This document shows positions 38,178-39,955 of a DNA stretch of 39,955 bases, piece by piece. The DNA is taken from IMG/VR virus record IMGVR_UViG_3300032291_001784, positions 1 through 39,955 of that record. One strand, given 5' to 3'. The notes beneath the pieces are model-generated. The model did no database searches. It saw only the letters and a program-made list of their open reading frames with translations, and was not told the DNA's origin. Numbering within the stretch: the stretch's first letter is position 1; every line of letters begins with the position of its first letter. Made by a program: the position numbers and the translations under genes. The stretch is from a virus.

Positions 38178-38210
38178 TCGACCCCCTCTTAATCGGTAGC
38201 GTTGTAACTA
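38178..38210 (-). promoter_or_regulatory. Short leader with GGGGTCGA ribosome site
   Basis: A 33-bp gap. AAGAGGGGGTCGA lies directly before ATG 38177, the same pattern as at 13250 and 19622. No clear promoter seen. Confidence 0.4.
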
Positions 38211-38537
38211 TTAATACTCCATCATGTTCTTAAGCGGCTTGCGATTCTTCGCAAGCTTTCCAATGGCAGTACCAGCAGTCTTGCCAGGTCGTGCCTTTGG
38301 ATGTGCAGTGACTGAGTTCTTGCGCTTTGGCACAGCCTTCATCATGTCCTGCGGAACACGGTACTTACCACCATTCTTAATGGGGGCGTTCTTGTTCACG
38401 ATGCCCGAAAGCGCCGTGAATGGGGAGAAGATGAAATCCAGCCCCTCATCCAGTGCGCTCTTACCCGTTCGCTTTGGACCGTTGAACTCCATCATCGATG
38501 GGAACTTTGGCTTTGGGTTAATTGGCTTTGGCTTCAT
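38211..38537 (-). CDS. Lys/Pro-rich basic protein A
   Basis: 108 residues, very basic. KPKPINPKPKFPSM at the start, a middle helix with DFIFSPFTALSGIVN, and a basic C terminus (KRKNSVTAHPKARPGK; KNRKPLKNM). The three proteins encoded from 39375 to 38211 share Lys/Pro/Gly richness and TAATCATGAA-type starts but little motif. Could be DNA-condensing or minor structural proteins. No family recognised. Confidence 0.65.
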   Translation of the reverse strand: MKPKPINPKPKFPSMMEFNGPKRTGKSALDEGLDFIFSPFTALSGIVNKNAPIKNGGKYRVPQDMMKAVPKRKNSVTAHPKARPGKTAGTAIGKLAKNRKPLKNMMEY

Positions 38538-38539
38538 GA

Positions 38540-38866
38540 TTATCGCCCTCCTCGGCGTGGAGGCATTACTGGCTTGGTCTTACCAGACTTCTGGTTGACG
38601 CCAGCCTGCTTTGCCTTCATTAGTTCTGGGCTAACCTTCCTGCGGTTCCTGTCCGCTGGGCTGCCCTTAGGTCCGAATGGTCCAACCTTAGGTCCAACCT
38701 TATCTGGGCCAGTCGGTCGTGGGCGCTTTGGGCCTGGAACTGGCTTCTTCGGACCAGGGCCTGGCTTTGGCTTCAGCTTCGGATTCTTAACAGGTTCATT
38801 GGTAAGATACGATTCGTATCTCGCATCCTTCATTTTCTGGGTCGTATTAATCTTGGCAATTTTCAT
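38540..38866 (-). CDS. Lys/Pro/Gly-rich basic protein B
   Basis: 108 residues. A short N-terminal part (KIAKINTTQKMKDARYESYL) is followed by a low-complexity PGPGPKKPVPGPKRPRP run and a basic C terminus (KQAGVNQKSGKTKPVMPP). The proline/glycine/lysine repeat is unlikely to fold. Expected to be flexible and to bind DNA or acidic protein. Two bases separate it from protein A. Confidence 0.65.
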   Translation of the reverse strand: MKIAKINTTQKMKDARYESYLTNEPVKNPKLKPKPGPGPKKPVPGPKRPRPTGPDKVGPKVGPFGPKGSPADRNRRKVSPELMKAKQAGVNQKSGKTKPVMPPRRGGR

Positions 38867-38868
38867 GA

Positions 38869-39375
38869 TTACTTACCACCTGATCGCTTGTACGTCTGGT
38901 TTCGGTCACCAAAATAGCTAGTTCGGTCGACACTACCAGAGGTCATCGTCACTCGACCCCTACGCTTATTCCTGTCAATATTGGCTGGATTGTTTTCGTA
39001 TGCGTATTCAGCGTTCCGCTTGTCCGCTTCCTTACCTGAGACCGTGTAGTTCTTAATCTTTTTGAATGTGTAAACACCAATTTTAGGATCTACCGCGGAG
39101 TAGGTACTAGTGTACTTTCCCTTTGAGGTGCCCTCTCCTGGACCCATCTTGTCCAACTGTGGACGGCGTGCGGTCGTGGTTGTCGTCTTCTTTGGCTTTT
39201 GCATTTGGGTCTTTCCGCCTGGCTCTGCGCCAAAGCCCTTCTGCGAGTTGTCCTCAATCTTTCGATTGACGGCCTGCTTACCGCCCCTTGGCGTTGGCTT
39301 CACTGGACCTGGCTTGGGGCGCTTCCCCATAAGAATCTTGCCCTTTGGCATTTTAAACTCCTTGGGTTTCCCCAT
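38869..39375 (-). CDS. Lys-rich basic protein C, first gene of the leftward unit
   Basis: 168 residues, ATG 39375. MGKPKEFKMPKGKILMGKRP starts a basic, Gly/Pro-rich N-terminal half; later YTSTYSAVDPKIGVYTFKKI and KNYTVSGKEADKRNAEYAYE suggest a small folded part, and the end (RTSYFGDRNQTYKRSGGK) is basic again. Being first behind the control region, it may be strongly expressed. The ribosome site is poor and a hairpin precedes it. No family recognised. Confidence 0.65.
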   Translation of the reverse strand: MGKPKEFKMPKGKILMGKRPKPGPVKPTPRGGKQAVNRKIEDNSQKGFGAEPGGKTQMQKPKKTTTTTARRPQLDKMGPGEGTSKGKYTSTYSAVDPKIGVYTFKKIKNYTVSGKEADKRNAEYAYENNPANIDRNKRRGRVTMTSGSVDRTSYFGDRNQTYKRSGGK

Positions 39376-39382
39376 TCTTAAT

Positions 39383-39398
39383 CTGGCCTAGCGGCCAG
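39383..39398 (-). other. Hairpin just before the first leftward gene
   Basis: CTGGCC-N4-GGCCAG, a perfect 6-bp stem, ends 7 bases upstream of the start codon at 39375. In leftward mRNA it would sit over or next to the ribosome site, which itself looks weak, so it could affect translation. Confidence 0.35.
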
Positions 39399-39510
39399 AG
39401 CGAACTCTATTGAGTGAGAGACCAATCTTGTGGAGGGTGAGTTCGTTGCCCCCTCTGTGTCTCCCCCATATAACCAGAAAAAGGGGGTGTTTTTGACAAA
39501 AATAACATGG

Positions 39511-39524
39511 TTAAGATGTCTTAA
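39511..39524. promoter_or_regulatory. Inverted repeat TTAAGA-TG-TCTTAA, candidate operator
   Basis: Perfect 6-bp arms around a 2-bp centre. A related element with the same TTAAGA-N2-TCTTA core lies at 181-199, beside the rightward early promoter. The pair lies on the two sides of the divergent control region, which fits operators for one regulator; this is inference. Confidence 0.4.
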
Positions 39525-39568
39525 TCTTTCTAAGGGAGGCTGTTGAGCACAACTTAACAGGGTTGCGT

Positions 39569-39597
39569 TAACAACTAGGGGTGAAACCCTAGTCAAA
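39569..39597 (-). promoter_or_regulatory. Weak candidate leftward promoter
   Basis: On the - strand TTGACT (39597-39592) is followed after 17 bases by TGTTAA (39574-39569). The -35 matches five of six consensus bases but the -10 is poor. It is the best leftward candidate seen upstream of the gene starting at 39375, and a promoter for the long - strand operon is expected about here. Confidence 0.25.
39574..39593. other. 7-bp perfect hairpin
   Basis: ACTAGGG, a 6-base loop GTGAAA, then CCCTAGT. There is no U tract on either strand, so this is not a standard intrinsic terminator. It lies between the iteron/G-rich segment and the first leftward gene and overlaps the weak candidate leftward promoter. 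Confidence 0.5.
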
Positions 39598-39680
39598 AGG
39601 GGGGTGGCCTTATCAGAAGGGGTGTTCATTGCGGGGTTGGGTGTTCCTTACTTAAACGCGCACCCCCTCAGACATGCTAC

Positions 39681-39781
39681 GGGGGGAGGGGGGATGTTAA
39701 GAATCCGCAACCTGCACGACAAGGGGGGTTGTCCTGTTAGACAAGGGCGCTTGTCGAGGGGGGAGGGGGGAGAAGGTGGGG
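39681..39781. repeat. G-rich tracts with quadruplex potential
   Basis: The 13-mer made of six G, one A and six G occurs at 39681-39693 and 39758-39770. The second is followed by AGAAGGT and four more G (39778-39781). Between them a 6-bp hairpin, GACAAG-GGCG-CTTGTC, lies at 39740-39755. The tracts have enough G runs to form a quadruplex on the + strand; whether they do is untested. Confidence 0.5.
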
Positions 39782-39795
39782 CGATACCCCCTCTC

Positions 39796-39879
39796 TGGCA
39801 CAACCCGTGCCATCCCTAGCATAGACTGGCACAACCCGTGCCACCATGCCCCCGCCAAGCACTGGCACAACTTGTGCCA
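39796..39879. repeat. Three palindromic iterons
   Basis: Three 17-bp elements with perfect 6-bp arms, TGGCAC-N5-GTGCCA, lie at 39796-39812, 39827-39843 and 39863-39879, with start-to-start distances of 31 and 36 bp. The first two share the core AACCC; the third has AACTT. The third recurs at 31-47 in the left terminal repeat. Spaced palindromes in a gene-free region fit binding sites for an initiator, repressor or packaging protein. Which protein binds is not visible. Confidence 0.85.
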
Positions 39880-39955
39880 TCTGAACACCCCTCAACGCGC
39901 CACGGAGCGCCCCGATAATCGCAGGGGGGTACATACACCCTACCCCGCCCGTTTC
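39833..39955. repeat. 123-bp terminal direct repeat, right copy
   Basis: Exact copy of bases 1-123, ending at the last base of the window. With the left copy it gives a unit length of 39,832 bp if the molecule is circular. Confidence 0.97.

Larger units (their letters stand above)
39376..39832. other. Gene-poor control region, candidate origin or packaging region
   Basis: About 457 bp without a convincing gene; through the circle join it continues to the first gene at 301. It holds hairpins (39383-39398, 39574-39593, 39740-39755), an inverted repeat (39511-39524), two copies of a G6-A-G6 tract (39681-39693 and 39758-39770) and two iterons, with a third at the join. Transcription units diverge from it on both sides. 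The function as origin or packaging site is inferred from position and repeat content. Confidence 0.6.

Noticed and set aside
39493-39527. TTGACA at 39493-39498 as a rightward promoter
   Set aside because: No -10 box at 16-18 bp; the only candidates lie at 13 and 23 bp.
39378-39629. Open frame of 83 codons on the - strand in the control region
   Set aside because: No ribosome site; it spans hairpins and the inverted repeat, and its composition is not gene-like.
1-39955. Temperate lifestyle genes and tRNA genes
   Set aside because: No integrase, excisionase, Cro/CI-type repressor or cloverleaf tRNA was recognised; a remote homologue among the unknown small proteins cannot be excluded.

Overview
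The window is a complete or nearly complete genome of a tailed double-stranded DNA phage. The first 123 bases recur exactly as the last 123, so the sequence is either circular (unit 39,832 bp) or carries a short direct terminal repeat. It has TerL, portal, a scaffold-like protein, an HK97-fold-type capsid protein, tail proteins and a lysis cassette, so it encodes its own virion. No integrase, excisionase, phage repressor, DNA polymerase, primase or tRNA gene was recognised. The host cannot be named. GC-rich sequence, frequent GTG/TTG starts, strong AAGGAGG ribosome sites and a GAAC-N4-GTTC box (the LexA operator form of Gram-positive phyla) suggest a GC-rich Gram-positive-type host such as an actinobacterium; this is inference. 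A short-tailed virion is favoured because the portal is large, two giant proteins sit between portal and capsid, and no tape-measure-like gene lies beside the tail genes.

Layout. A gene-poor control region of about 730 bp (39376-39832 joined to 1-300) holds palindromic iterons, G-rich tracts, hairpins, a LexA-type box and a good rightward promoter. Two opposed transcription units leave it. Rightward (301-6927, + strand) lie about twenty early genes: small, often cysteine-rich or membrane proteins, an RlpA-like double-psi beta-barrel protein, and a DnaB-type helicase with one small gene after it. Three near-identical -35/-10 promoters, a fourth variant, and four GC hairpins placed just before ribosome sites punctuate this operon. 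It ends at a strong terminator (6965-7005).

Leftward (39375 down to 6995, - strand) the genes are almost continuous, mostly joined by ATGA, GTGA or TAATG overlaps. In transcription order they are: Lys/Pro/Gly-rich small proteins, an HELIH peptidase-like protein, a collar-domain tail fibre, a candidate small terminase, a lysis cassette (Pro/Thr-rich secreted protein, two-helix membrane protein, cysteine-peptidase-like protein fused to a holin-like C terminus), a cytidylyltransferase-like protein and GT2 glycosyltransferase, TerL, portal, two giant candidate ejection proteins, scaffold, capsid protein, a second glycosyltransferase, connector, Dit-like and Tal-like tail proteins, a coiled-coil/TM protein and a metallophosphoesterase. 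Then come two NAD-dependent sugar epimerase/reductases, a Cas4/RecB-like nuclease, an ERF annealing protein, an SSB-like protein, a PD-(D/E)XK resolvase-like nuclease, an RmlC-like epimerase, a DUF1599 protein and several small proteins.

How the parts may work together. Replication probably relies on the host replisome plus the phage helicase, SSB-like protein and recombination set. At least six glycan-related genes in three places (nucleotidyltransferase and GT2; second GT; RmlC-, RmlD- and epimerase-like) suggest that the phage modifies a surface glycan, its virion or its DNA. The most unusual points are the peptidase-holin fusion in a wholly overlapping lysis cassette, the dispersed sugar pathway with a DUF1599 protein, the giant proteins between portal and capsid, and the repeated promoter/hairpin leaders of the early operon.
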